Assembly (NCBI GenBank): GCA_022836615.1
Contig: MU405263.1
Location: forward strand, 1 to 64,000
Direction of reading: 5' to 3'
Length of the DNA: 64,000 nt
From: Annulohypoxylon bovei var. microspora
Taxonomy: Eukaryota > Ascomycota > Sordariomycetes > Xylariales > Hypoxylaceae
A program made the position numbers and the translations under genes. Below are positions 24,054-35,788 of this stretch, in pieces; within the stretch, counting starts at the first letter, position 1, and the number at the start of each line of letters is the position of its first letter. The notes under the pieces are model-generated. The model was not told the origin of the DNA and ran no database searches. It was given only the letters and a program-made list of their open reading frames with translations.

Positions 24054-26353
24054 GATGGCGATTTAGAAGTTGAGAATTAATCGTAAATGTTCCTTTACGG
24101 GTCGTTATGAATAAGTTCCACCTGAATAATAGTACCGGACCTGGCGATAAGAAGCTTGAAAGGCGAGGGCCTGCTCGTAATTAGAGAATGAACAAGACGT
24201 AAAAGCACACGAAGCACTGAAAAAAGAGCGAATACACAGGACAAGTCGTCTGAAGAAGAGTGAAAAGAAACAACTAACGTCTGAACCCAGAAGGGAGACC
24301 TCGTCACTTAAATCCAAGCATGACGATCTCTTAGCCTGCCGTCAAGCCCGAGGCGAACCCTTGAGATATCACTCCTTGACCAGGAGTTGCGCTCGAAACA
24401 GTATTGGAAAATCTTCCGTGCAGGACTTAGCTGGGGTTGGTAGCCGGGGTTAAGGGTGTCAACTATGGCTGGATACGGACGGTAACCGGAAGCATGCCAC
24501 TTAATTGTTCATTACAACGGATACGTCGTCGAGTAGGGGATAAGGCGGTCCATGGGTAGACGGGTTTGGCGGCTCCAAGATTTGCGTGAGCTTGGAGTAG
24601 GAGGTCGATGTGACAGAATTGTCTCGGATGGTGTTTTGACCCATCGCTTAAACCTCTATAGAACAGGGGGTTGACCGCGGTCATAGCTCATACCCTTGAG
24701 ATGCTAAGACAGGGGAGCAAACGATCCGGAGCTGGCTGTTCACTCAATTATTGTACGCATGCGCATTCCTCCTCCATAATATCGTATGTAGTAAATGTTT
24801 GAAGTACCTAGGCAGTCTATTCTGTTTTGTTATATGCGTGACCCAAAGTTATGAAGAGAGTTGAGATGAATGCTAGTATAGAAGGCTTTCTAGATTAGGT
24901 GGTTTAAGGGGGATCTAGACCAACGGGTCTCATCTCAAAAAATTTTAGTGGATATCCATATACATACTGTCACCGTCAATTGAGTTTTAGCCCCAGATGC
25001 TACCTATAATATGACAGGTATTAGTCTAAGCTTAAACTAAAGTTTATGTAGCCAAGCTACCTACATGTACCTAATATTTCCTTTACTGTGTAGAACTTGG
25101 AACCTTGGAACCCTCTTTACGGCGCGTAATGACAGTTGTGCTTGCATGCTTGGCACTTATATCCAACTTTCATGGGAACCACGTTTTATCGATCTAATGC
25201 CGAGTCGGAATCAACTTCATTCAATGTTGCCGTCTTTTGATGAATAAGTACCCAGGTGGTAGTGTGAAAACTCTCAGTGACTAAAAGAATCCCTGGCAAG
25301 AAACGTGCATGTTTCCGTAGAGGGAATAGAGTTGGAGGATCCTTGCATTACCATCTGAACTCCTGGGCGATTAAGATTCTGTACCTGCTTAAGGATTAAC
25401 CTTATCTAATAACCCCTTCCTATGTACATAGCCCATTCACTCTCAGCTTTTACTATGTATGTACGGCAAGGGAAACTTCTAAGTCAACCCTATCAACCCC
25501 AATTCGAGTAAGACTTGCGCGCGCATGGAACAACGTACCTAGGTACTCCGTAGTCGGTTGAAGGGAGATCCCCGTTTATTAGCTTTCCGCACCATGTGCT
25601 TAATGTTGTTTCTTAACTGGTCTCATCCTTCACGAAATTCATACCCAACTTCCAGCTTACGCAGAATAGTCTTATATGGGTTTTATGAGTTTCCGCGAGC
25701 TGATGCTGGCGGCCTCTCGATAATAGTCAGCTCGGCTTTCGGCTTCGTCAAGAGCTGAGATCTTATCATAGAGTTGTTTATAAACTCAAACACCGAGATG
25801 ATGATATTTTGTCAACTGTGTTGTTAGGTACGACTGTCTAAGTATTGCCGGTATATGGATTAGTATGAAGTTAGGATAACTATCCATTCAAGTTGAGTTA
25901 TGGATTAGATTCAACGTTGTTGCTCTCATTAGAAACGCATTATAACTCTTGATAAGATAAAAAGTTAATGGGATTGTATGTATACATAAATTTTGTTTCT
26001 TTTCAGCGGGCTAGAAACAAGCCAAGCTGATAATCACAGCCAAAACATGGGGAAATCAGTTCATGATCTTCACGAAGAACGTAATGGTAAACTTGATTTG
26101 TTTCCTCGCCTTGGTCCTCCAATCATCATTCTGCAGTTTGAAGCCTTCTGCAGGAATCTTCCTAATGGCTGGAAACTGACGCACGTCTCGTCGCATGCTA
26201 GCAGAATTTACCCTGTGTGACGTTATCATCGTCACAACCTCTTGTAACACATGGCGTTACAGATCCTTGCTCGTCAGGTCGATCCCATGACGAATCCCAC
26301 AACGAATCTGAGTAGATTTGAGATGGGGATGGCAAATCTCTAAAGATTTTCAT
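24054..26353. other. intergenic
   Basis: About 2.3 kb. The left part upstream of 24053 is the cupredoxin gene's leader and promoter. Frames at 24463-24684, 25558-25758 and 25993-26220 lack splice or family support. A TACCTAGG motif occurs near 24805 and TACCTAGGTA near 25536. No gene can be supported. Confidence 0.45.
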
Positions 26354-27604
26354 TCAACTCCGTTCCGACTCTCGTTGCTGAGATTGACCTTGCTGGCCTT
26401 CATAGAGTCCCGTATAATAGCCTGCATAGTACCAGGACATCAACAGTCTTTTCAGCCCCTCGTCATGCACTGCGATATAATAATTAGCAAACCCCCAAAT
26501 CCCTATAGCTAACCCTTATCTAGGTAATTTCTGATCATGACTCCTCAGCTGGAGTAGGGCTAATCTGAAGCTCACCTGAACCTAGCAGCCCTTGAGGGCC
26601 GGGAGCTCCACCATGCGGATGGCTATGCTGGAAGGTCGACGTTCCGTCCTCTTGTCCCCCATTCTGCGTTTCGTTAGAATCTTGGGAGATCTGGGCCAAG
26701 CTTTCTTGATCGTCCGGGATCCCCTCCAAGGGTAGACTTCCAGCAGAGCCGGGTCAATGACTTACAGAAGGTTCCCCTCTCATTTCGGAAGCTGTTTTGA
26801 CGGAGCGTGGACTTGACGAGTTGCGGACCTCCTCAGTCTCATTCTTGGCATCCGGTGTCCTTAAACAATATTAGATAATTATGCTTCCCATAGATATGAA
26901 GCCGCAGCCACACAAGTGGCTTGTAAATAGTAAAGGGAATATGCGTGAACTCACTGGCTAGACTTTAGAAGATCTTCCACATTGCCCCCATTTCTGTGAA
27001 TGCTATGATATTTCTGTGTATTATTGGTTAGATAGAGAATGACTAGCTTCGACAGAGAAAATTGGGTCATACCTTGTATTCTTCTAGAGCGTCATTCCAC
27101 GAATTTACAAGAGCTGAATCGTCCCAGATCTCGTTATGGGACATCCCTTCTTTGGAAGAACTCATATTGGCGAGTAAAGGATCTTCGGACTGGCAATTCG
27201 GTCTGGACGTAGGTATGAATTTAGGCGTAGGTGGATTGTATTGTTGATAAACAGCTAATCTCATAGGCAACAGTCCACTTGCAGGTAGTTCTCATATCAG
27301 GATCAGGATGTCAAGATTTGAAATGAGCTCCTTAATAAAGCCCGAGATCTGGTTAAATACGACTAACCTTACAGATATTGAGCAAGGGCCTATCAATCAA
27401 ATCATACTTTTTAGATGAAACGATTTGATGCTCAGGTTGTGAAGTGAATGCGCCGTGATATTGCAGTTTTCGTTTTCTTGAATTTGGAACAATCTATCTA
27501 GTTAGCGGTAGTACTGTAGAGTATATGGACCCAGTAACCTTAATTTGTACCTGCTGTAAACTTACAGTTTCCACTGGGAAAGCTAGAATTTGGGGAAGTG
27601 GCAT
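26354..27604 (-). CDS. survival motor neuron (SMN) family protein
   Basis: Seven exons (27604-27566, 27493-27373, 27254-27073, 27013-26955, 26859-26766, 26690-26576, 26469-26354) give 241 aa. A Gemin2-binding helix is clear: MSHNEIWDDSALVNSW at residues 91-106 followed by EEYKKYHSIH (111-120). The C-terminus is an SMN YG box, WYYAGYYTGLYEGQQ, at residues 216-230, which drives self-association. A Tudor domain between them is not visible; a disordered Ser/Gly/Pro linker takes its place. SMN assembles Sm rings on spliceosomal snRNAs. The last exon is separated from the linker by a 106 bp intron. Junctions around the YG box and the Gemin2 helix are firm. The first short exon and the 75 bp intron at 26691-26765 are less certain. 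It is divergent from NOP15, with 140 bp between the starts. Confidence 0.87.
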
Positions 27605-27744
27605 AAGTGGGGTTCACCTTCTCACCGCCAAAATTCAGGTGGCAGAATTCCGGGCGCAAAAGAAAAGAAAAAAAAGTTTCGCGACTTCGCAGATTCGTAG
27701 AAGACCATCAACCAAATTCATTGCACGGTAAAGATATCTTGACA
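27605..27744. promoter_or_regulatory. shared divergent promoter, SMN / NOP15
   Basis: Only 140 bp separate the two start codons, so both core promoters and 5' UTRs must overlap here. The stretch contains an A-rich tract at 27658-27676 and no open frame of its own. A specific factor site cannot be assigned by eye. Confidence 0.6.
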
Positions 27745-29060
27745 ATGGCGCCAGAACTCAGGAAAAGAAAGTCCAAGGGTAAATATCTACTATAATTAAT
27801 ATCGAATTTCAATTTTCAACATCTGACAATAATTATAGAAGTTGCCGTACCGGCTGCGAAGCCTGCAACGAAAGGCAAAGCAGATGTTCCAGCTTCTAAA
27901 CGGAAAGGTTAGTGCAATCAACCACGCACCTTTAAGTCCTCCGACTAACAGAGTGTCTCAAGCTCCCGACGATGCAAGCCCCATTGCAGCAAAGAAATCT
28001 AAGCCAACAAAACAGGACGGTCGTTCGAAGAAGGTTAAAGCCAGTCAACCAACAGAGACGAAGACCTCTAAGAGCACGCGATCCACCAAAGTGAGCAAAA
28101 AGGATGAGGAAGAGGTTAACGGCGAAGATGAGGATGCACAATCTTCGGATGATGAGAAGGATAACGCCAAAGCTCTTGCCAAAATCGTGGACAGCGACGA
28201 TGAGGATGCTGTAGTCGATGCCGATGCCGATGCCGCATTTCAGGAAGGCCAGGATGTAGGCAAGATTCCGAAGGAATCCAAGGAATTACTTAAATCTTCC
28301 AAGTCTGAAGATGGCGAAGATGGTGTTGTATACATCGGCCGTCTACCACGTAAGTCTATTAATGCCCACCTTATTTGTCTCATGGTGATTGTTAACCCTG
28401 GGGGTTATAGACGGATTCTACGAGAATGAGATGCGCTCATATTTCTCTCAATTCGGTGCAATCGAGAAGATAAGGATGTCTAGAAACAAGAAGACAGGAG
28501 CTAGTAAACATTTCGCTTTCATCCAATTCACCGAAGCACCTGTTGCAGAGGTTGTCGCAAAGACGATGGACAACTACCTGCTATTCGGCCGAATACTGAA
28601 AGTCAAGGTCGTTCCCAAGTCACAAGTCCACGAGGACCTCTGGAAGGGCTCAAACAGACGCTTCAAGAAGGTGCCTTGGAACAAGATGGCAGGTAATAAC
28701 CTGAAGAAGCCGTTGTCGGAGTCGACTTGGACGGAGAAGATCACGAAGGAAGAGCAGAAGCGCACTGAACGAGCGAAGAAGTTGCAGGAAATGGGCTACG
28801 AATTTGAGGGGCCTAAGATTAAGTCCGTTGATGAAGTAGAAAGGGATGCTCCTGCTCTTGAAGGTGCCGAGGATGAGGCACCTAAGACTATCGAAGCGGT
28901 CCCTGAGGATGTCGCAGTCGAGGAGGAAGCCAAGGAGGAAGCCAAGGATGACAGCAATGATGCACCAGCTGTCAAGGAGCCTGCTACGATAAGCAAACGA
29001 GATGCTGCCAAATCTAGCAAAAAGGGGAAGAAGGCAAAGGCTAAGAAGGCGGCCGCATGA
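27745..29060 (+). CDS. NOP15: nucleolar RRM protein Nop15 / NIFK-like
   Basis: Four exons (27745-27778, 27839-27907, 27954-28349, 28411-29060) with introns of 60, 46 and 61 bp give 382 aa. A Lys-rich and then acidic N-terminal half (about 1-155) precedes one RNA recognition motif with RNP2 VYIGRLP (160-166) and RNP1 KHFAFIQF (199-206). After the RRM comes KVVPKSQVHEDLWKG, typical of the Nop15/NIFK group, then a charged tail ending in a Lys/Ala run that can serve as a nucleolar signal. Yeast Nop15 acts in 60S subunit assembly and ITS2 processing. The protein is longer than yeast Nop15 (about 220 aa) because of the low-complexity flanks. The 46 bp intron uses the second AG of CAGAG, chosen by frame. 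Confidence 0.9.
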
Positions 29061-30294
29061 GTTTAAGGCGTTTACCATAGGTCTATAATAAGATAATGAT
29101 GCATTGCTGTTAAGAAAAATTTAAGAATTTGATGGATATATCTATGAATCAATCTTCTCTTCTACATATTAGGTACTTTCAACTAAGCTAATGAATGCGT
29201 GATGCGATATCTGCACATAGCGAACCCATTGTACCCATGGACTAAAGTCGGGCAGACAGCAGGATTATAAAAGGCATTGTCGATCTACTTCGACTAGGCA
29301 TATGAATCAGCCATCTGAACTTCACAATTAAGTGAAGGCAGCTTCGATTTTAAAAATTGCTAGTGAAGGGTAAAAAATATGTGTAGAGGAGGGAAGAATT
29401 ACGAAGCTCAAATTTTTAGATTTCTTTTAATGGATCATAGATCATGGATCATTGACCAATCAGGCATGGACATAGTCAAGCCACATTTACTTCATAGTAC
29501 AAGCCACTGGCGGGGTTAGGACAACATTGAACATTGATTTGTCTTAGCATTTTGCATTTGGATTATTATTGAACATAAACCCAAAGAATACCAAAAACTA
29601 AATATGTTAACGCTCTCTTCATTATTCCATGTTAATGGTTAGTAGACACAATATCTGTCAGTTTTTCAGAGTCGTATTCTTCCAAAATTGGTCAGTCTAT
29701 ACGAGGGTTGGCAGGTTGGTAGGCCCGGACTGTCTCTACCTGCAACCTCATTAACCGTCCCATCTAGATGGTCTAGACTCTGCTGAAAGTGAGTTTGAAC
29801 AAGACAGGCTAGGGATCAGTCCGTATTAATCTAACTTACCTAGATTGCTATGTACCTAGGTAGGTACCTAGTCATTGAATATACTATATGATTCCTAGTG
29901 ACTATAGTAGTCTCATAATAGACTTGTCCTAATATAACATTAAAAACTGAGGATTTGTCTCAAGGTTAATTAGGTGTTCTTAGTTATACTATTCGGGGCT
30001 CAGCTAGCAGTTGCTAGTTGGTGCAACGATTAAAATGGCCCTGTAATATGGGGGATCAGGTACCCTATCTGCCCTATTCAATCAATCGACAGCGATCTGA
30101 TTCGCTACCCCCGGTACCTTGTTACTTAAAATAACCTTGTGCAAGTACAGGTACCAAACTTCACTTAAAATCGCAACGGCTTACGTGTGGGTTATGGATT
30201 TGTAGAACGGCGCAACGTCTATCTAACATCTTTCAAGACCACATGCAGTTGATGCTACTTGGCTAAAACACGAAGCCGCACGAATGATTTCATA
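29061..30294. other. intergenic
   Basis: About 1.2 kb, AT-rich, no gene seen. It contains the clearest copy of the window's recurrent motif, TACCTAGGTAGGTACCTA at 29853-29870. The right part should be the RUD3 promoter. Confidence 0.5.
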
Positions 30295-32118
30295 ATGGCT
30301 CCGACAGAGCCCCCTCAACAGTTAAATACTGGTTCGTCATTAACCATTAACTATTTTCACTGTCTTCTCGTCATATAATTGTAATAACTAACAAGCATCG
30401 TTTAGGTGCTAAGAAAAAGAATAACAAGAAAAAGAAGAATCACGCAAAGTCAAAACAGGTCGAGGACGCGAGCAAAGCCCCAGACACAAACCATGATGGA
30501 GAACAACTAGAGGATGACGGAAATGGGTCCGACGATCCAGACGCTGCCATACCAGAGGTGAATTAAACCAATATCCAAATCCCGACCCTCTAATATGGAA
30601 CTAATACAACTATTAGAATACGGTCAATGAGTCTGCTAATGGCCATGCCACATCACCAACCACTAATGGACACTCTACCCGAGAATCCAACACGACAGAA
30701 ACGAGCGAATCTACAGATACAAGCGCCCGACTCGATGCTATAACACAAGAACGGGAGGCTTTGAGAGCAGAGGTAGAACAACTACGGAAGCAACTTGAGA
30801 GCATACAAGAAACCCATACACAAGAAACGAGCCAACTCAAATCAGAACTAGAGGAATCCGAGGCATCAAAAGAGCAAGTCGAGGAGCAATATCAAACACT
30901 CGTGGAGAGAGTGGAGAAGATCAAAGAAAGCGTCGGTAACCGATTAGCAAGAGGGAAGGAAGAACTAGAAGAGGCAAACCAGCGTATCGAAGAGTTGGAA
31001 GGCCAAAATGAGGAACTTCAACAGGGCGCACAAAGCTCAGAGGACGAGGTCGAGAAGTTAAAAACCGAACTACAAGATGCCACGAGGGAGCTATCTAGCT
31101 TGCGAAGTCGAAATAACCTTTCCCAACATAACTCATTAAAGGAAAAGGAGGATATGACGAAGCAGATCCAGCATTTGAGAGAAGAGGCAGAGGCGGCAAA
31201 AGATGCAATGGGCGATTGGGAAGTCCTGGCAATGGAGGAACGATCGATTAGGGAGAGCCTGGCCGAGAAGACATCCGCGCTAGAAGAACAACTTTCAACC
31301 CTAAGAGAGAATTATGATCGAGCTGCCTCTGAGCGGGATAGCCAGTCTCAAGCCGTCGACAGTCTCCAGAGGGCGCTGCAAGAGATCCAGGAGGCCCGCA
31401 AGAAGGAATTACGAGAGATGGTCGAGACGTCCGAGGAACAACTTCAAGCACTCAAGAAGCTAGTTCTTGAAGCTGATTCGAGGGCTACCGAAGCAGAGAA
31501 GGTCAAGGATTCACTGCAAAAGGAGCTAGAGCGAACCGCACCCTTCGAGAAAGAGGTGAAGGAAAAGAACCTCCTTATCGGAAAGCTAAGACATGAAGCC
31601 ATCGTTCTCAACGACCACTTAACGAAAGCTCTACGGTACCTCAAGAAGACCAAACCTGAGGATAGCATCGATAGGTTTGTTCAATCCCATCTACCGAACT
31701 ACTCAGAGCATACAAACTAACTTAGTGTAGGCAAATTGTCACGAACCACTTCCTTCAATTCCTTGCCCTTGACCGTTCCGACCCCAAGAAATTCCAGATC
31801 CTCCAAATCATCGCTGGACTCCTAAACTGGACGGACGAGCAGAGGGAGCAAGCCGGGTTAGCCCGACCGGGAACTTCCACCAACAGCCTCCGTCTCCCGC
31901 ATTCCCCGTTCCACAGGACGCCTAGCACGCCGTCCCTAACCGCGGATTTCTTCTCGGAGCCGACGCCGACCTCGGCCACCCGGGAATCCCTCGCGGATCT
32001 GTGGGCCGGGTTCTTGGAGAGGAGCGTGGACGAGGCTTCGCAGGCGGACAGTTCGAGAAAGGGCAGCATGTCGAGCACGGCCGGCACGGCGAGGCCGGAC
32101 ACGAAAAGTGGTAATTAA
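30295..32118 (+). CDS. RUD3: golgin Rud3, GRAB-domain coiled-coil protein
   Basis: Four exons (30295-30331, 30406-30557, 30617-31674, 31731-32118) with introns of 74, 59 and 56 bp encode 544 aa. A Lys-rich N-terminus (AKKKNNKKKKN) and acidic linker lead into a long coiled coil, roughly residues 130-395, full of Glu/Leu/Gln heptads. It is followed by a GRAB (GRIP-related Arf-binding) domain at about 380-455, with EAIVLNDHLTKALRYL and TNHFLQFLALDRSDPKKF, which binds Arf1-GTP on cis-Golgi membranes. The tail is Ser/Thr-rich. Rud3 tethers vesicles in ER-Golgi transport. Intron 3 interrupts the GRAB domain and removes an in-frame early stop. The length is close to that of other filamentous-fungal Rud3 proteins. 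Confidence 0.92.
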
Positions 32119-32618
32119 TGTCGGGTAGTAGAGACCGCAACTTTGTAGATCTATGTAATCTGCCTCCCGTGTATGTGCATTATTCATTCCGTTTTGCGAG
32201 CACGACTACTTGTGATAAAAGACAAGCAAGGCATGCAATCATCTCACGGCGTTTGTCGGAATACTGGTGGAATTCAGGGGGGAGGCTTGAGATAGTTGAT
32301 AGGATCACTACTTAGGTTATGGAAGTGATTGCATTTGGAACTATTAGATATCGGATCTTCGTTGACTTGACTCGTCTCTGGTGTGAATGCTCTCTGGTTC
32401 CTCCTTTCTGACTGCTGGCATCTACCACCTAGGCATACAGTCAACTACTAGGTAGTAAACCAAAGGGGCTACCAAACTTACCTTGTGTCCGAGCCGAGAT
32501 CCCGTATTCAATACACAGACAATAGCACACACATCTAATACCATAAGCCTTGAAAATCCATAATAAATTCTATTCGCATCTATCAAGCCCTATTTAAGTA
32601 CATATCTAACACCCCTCA
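32119..32618. other. convergent intergenic gap
   Basis: About 500 bp between the stops of RUD3 and the membrane-protein gene on the other strand. It probably holds both 3' UTRs and polyadenylation sites. No gene seen. Confidence 0.5.
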
Positions 32619-33786
32619 TCATCCCACAACACTCTCCTGCACCATCTGCTCCATCCTTGGCAGCACATTCAGCGCGTACGCATCGGCATCCCTCGAGATA
32701 TCCTGGATATTGATGCGGCTCGCGAGCGCATCATTCACGCCCTCGACCACCTCGCGCTCCTCCATGACCTCGCGCATGAGGCGGCCCTCGTGCTGCCAGT
32801 AGGCCTGGGTGCGGGCGCGCAGGTCCTCGTCGCGGATCGCCGTGTTCTTGACGATGCCCACGGCGTTGAGCCGGCTCTTCGTCGTCGCCAGGCGCCGCGT
32901 CACCGCCTCCACGCGCTCCGCCGCCCCGGGCCCCGCCGCGAACGCCCGGTTCGTGCTCGACAGGTACAGCAGCGCGGCCAGCGCGCCGTCGAGCACCGCC
33001 AGGCCGACTAGGCGCGAGGCGCGTGTCGTCCAGAAGAAGAACTCGAGGTCGGAGAGCCGCGTCGCGCGCGCGTTCGCCTGGTGGTTGTACGAGCTGGCTA
33101 GGTACGCGTCGAGCGCGGCGCCTAGGCCGCTGGCGATGGTGGCGGTCATGCGCCACTTCGGCCCGTGCGAGCCCGAAACCAGGTCCGAGGTCGCGAGCGA
33201 GATTATAACCAAGTTGACCAGATGCGGGACCAGCAGCGCCGGCAGCGCGTAGTAGAAGTACGAGCGCGGGTCGTCGGAGGTGCAGAAGGGGCAGGTGGCC
33301 AGGACGTCGGGGCCGAACTGCAGGTACAGCAGGCGCGACTCGAGGTTGACGAACTTGGCGCGCAGGGCGGCGTCGACGGGCGTGAGGACGCTGGCCGGGC
33401 GCAGGGAGGCGAGGCGGTTGAAGAGCACGTCGGTGGGGATCTGCAGCCGCGATTGCGTCCGCGCGAACACGTTCTCCGGGGCGAAGAGGGGGAGCGCGCG
33501 GACGAGCAGGACGAGGGCGGTCGTGCTGAGGATGATGAGGGCGCGGAGGGCTTGTGGTGGGATCGCTTGGATGGATATGCCGGCCGCGGCGGGGGCGGCG
33601 CGGGCGCTGCGGTAGTAGTTTATGGCTTTGGGGAGGAGCATGGGCCCGAAGAATATGAGGAGGGACTTTATACTGGAGGTGGGTTAGCTCGCACGTTCGT
33701 TGTGTGTGGTTGTGGTCAAGGTCAAGGGAGGAAGGGATGAGGTGGGATGGGAATTGGTGCACTCACGTCCCCCAGGGAATCGCCAT
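32619..33786 (-). CDS. conserved fungal membrane protein of unknown function
   Basis: Two exons (33786-33767 and 33672-32619) joined over a 94 bp intron give 357 aa starting MAIPWGTIKSLLIFFGPMLLPKA. The first exon codes fewer than seven residues. Hydrophobic helices are visible at about residues 7-25, 47-68, 149-171 and 235-252, with weaker ones between. A CPFC motif sits just before the helix with YYALPALLVPHLVNL. The C-terminal 100 residues are charged and helical. I recognise the layout as a widely conserved, unnamed ascomycete protein but cannot assign a function. The gene is far richer in G+C than its surroundings, especially at third codon positions, which opens long spurious frames on the other strand. 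Confidence 0.82.
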
Positions 33787-34582
33787 TGTGTCGTTATATT
33801 GGTGGTTGTATATTTAACATGCCGGCCAGTCTAATATATCTATTAGCCGTTGGATATGTTGTTTTATGGAGTTTAGAGGCCAAGTTGGCTAGTTCAAGGT
33901 TCGATGTTCTATTAGAAGTCAGTTTTGTATGTAAGTTTAAATGTTTGTCCTATTTGCGATCGTCATTGCTGTAAGTACTTGTACATCTGCACATGACGCA
34001 AGTTGTTCACAAAGAGTATAATGACAGGGGTATGTGATTGGTAGATGTCTTGATGCCCCACCTCTATCCATAATTCTATTTATTTTCTCTTTAAAAACTT
34101 TCAGGGCATTTGCTCAGAACTTTCCTGTCTTCAACAAAGTTCTTGATCTTCGGACCATGTCAAGTTAGAATGCATATGCACATCTTTTCAAAGTCGACCG
34201 TATTGTAAATGGATTTGAATACGCATTGCATGTCACGTTTATTGTTTTCGCCTGAGTTGCACACTCTGGGTTGGGATAAGAGTCGTCCTAAAATCACAAT
34301 GGGGAGGAATAGGAATCAAAGTCAAGGTAAGACTACGATGTGTATGTTGATGGCGCTTTCGAAGCTTTAACGATCCCTTCTCGATGATCGTTAGAGTCAA
34401 TATGATGCCTAGAACGAACCCAAGTACTCTGCCAAGAGTCATCTCAATCGTGTTACAGAGTTCCTAGCTTCTGCGATGAAAAACTCTGCGTCAAATTAGA
34501 TGAGAGACATGCCTCCTACCTATAACTATCATAAGTAGGCAAACCCGGTAGTCCATATGTATTCTTTATGTATTCCGTGTGT
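33787..34582. other. intergenic
   Basis: About 800 bp between the start of the membrane-protein gene and the stop of GET1, both on the minus strand. A minus-strand frame at 34239-34442 begins with a hydrophobic segment but has no splice support or homologue that I know. I see no supportable gene. Confidence 0.45.
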
Positions 34583-35362
34583 TCATGAATCCTTCTTACT
34601 CTTCGCCTCCTGTGACTTGGATATCGGACCCTTCTCCATGCCAACCTTGACCGGTTGCTTCTGGGCCATCTTTGCGCCCAGCAACAGTCCTAGAATCGCG
34701 GCGATAGTATCGCTTATCAACAAGACCACTCCTATACAGGCCGTTTGCCATGATGCGATGCTGACGCTGCCGATGGGAGCTCGTGGAAAGGATAATATCC
34801 ATTCGACGTAGTACGGAAACCAGCCTTGCGGGAGCCAGAACATCGGCTGCTTTGCGTACCAGAAGGGAAGGACGAACTTCAAACCCGTCGTAGCAAGCCA
34901 GCGGATAATACCGACGTAGCGTTCGAAACTTGTCTTCGAGGCTTCGTGCGAAGATTCTGATAGCGTATATCTGTCAACATTCGCCCCCACTTTCAAAATA
35001 TCATGCGTTTAGAGAACGTACTCATCTTCTCCAGCTGTTCCAAGGCTTTGTCATGTTGTCGTCGGAGTTTCGCCCATTTCGCAAATTGATCCTGGCTGCT
35101 CGTAGCGTTCAGGTCGCGGCGGATGGTGAGGTATTCTTTCTGCAACTTCTTCTGCTCTACGGCTCGCGTTGAGGTCTGTGTCGGGAGGGATAGATAGAGA
35201 TTCCATAGCTATACCGTGGTCAGTTCACCACTAGCACGTTACTTCGCTGCGTTCGGGAAAAGATCTCACGAGATTATTTATTGTCGCGGCGCCCACGGTA
35301 TTTACCAAATGAGCGCCTAGCTCGACAAGAAAAACTAGAAGAAGAAGTGATATGGACAACAT
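34583..35362 (-). CDS. GET1: Get1 (WRB), tail-anchored protein insertase subunit
   Basis: Three exons (35362-35270, 35208-35022, 34956-34583) with introns of 61 and 65 bp give 217 aa. The first membrane helix (LSISLLLLVFLVELGAH) is followed by a cytosolic coiled coil at about 35-100, containing KKLQKEYLTIRRDLNATSSQ. This coiled coil is the docking site for the Get3 ATPase. Two more helices follow, with the hallmark PMFWLPQGWFPYYVEW and FPRAPIGSVS, and a Lys/Ser-rich tail. With Get2, Get1 inserts tail-anchored proteins into the ER membrane. For intron 2 a 32 bp alternative would also keep frame, but the 65 bp choice (acceptor CTATCAG) gives the normal coiled-coil length. Confidence 0.92.
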
Positions 35363-35788
35363 TTTCGTCCCCGGTTACAGCTTCACTTGAGTTGCGAAAG
35401 ATTAGGTACGTCACAGCGCACAACGAATGAGTTTGACCACGAGAACAACTAGAGCTCTAAACTCTAAATCGTGGCCTATCCGATATCCACCCTTGAACCC
35501 TGATGAGGCTTAGGCTTATGCGTTGTCAGGCATAATATGTATTTATTAGGATAACTCGGTTAACAAGCATAACCCCACCCCATAATCGATACACATACAA
35601 GACTTATGAGTAAAACGAGGGCTGTCTTTTTCTATTATCCTTCAACCAGTTGTCCTATGTCTATCCACCGTCTTCTACAACATCAGGAAATCTCCAACCA
35701 GGTGTCTATATACCTAATATGTCATTGCATAACATGCCCATTATCGTTTTATGACCTTATCAAGGAGAATCTGTGACCGACACGTGCA
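35363..35788. other. divergent promoter region
   Basis: About 425 bp between GET1 and the prenyltransferase-repeat gene, transcribed away from each other. No open frame of note. Both promoters should lie here. Confidence 0.5.

Noticed and set aside
32731..33762. 343-codon minus-strand frame overlapping the membrane-protein gene, rich in Arg, Pro and His
   Set aside because: It is a shadow frame made by the high third-position GC of the real gene. It has an implausible composition and starts in the intron region.
34239..34442. 67-codon minus-strand frame with a hydrophobic start that might be a small membrane protein
   Set aside because: Only the first 20 residues look membrane-like. The rest is low-complexity His/Thr/Leu/Ile, and there is no conservation that I know.
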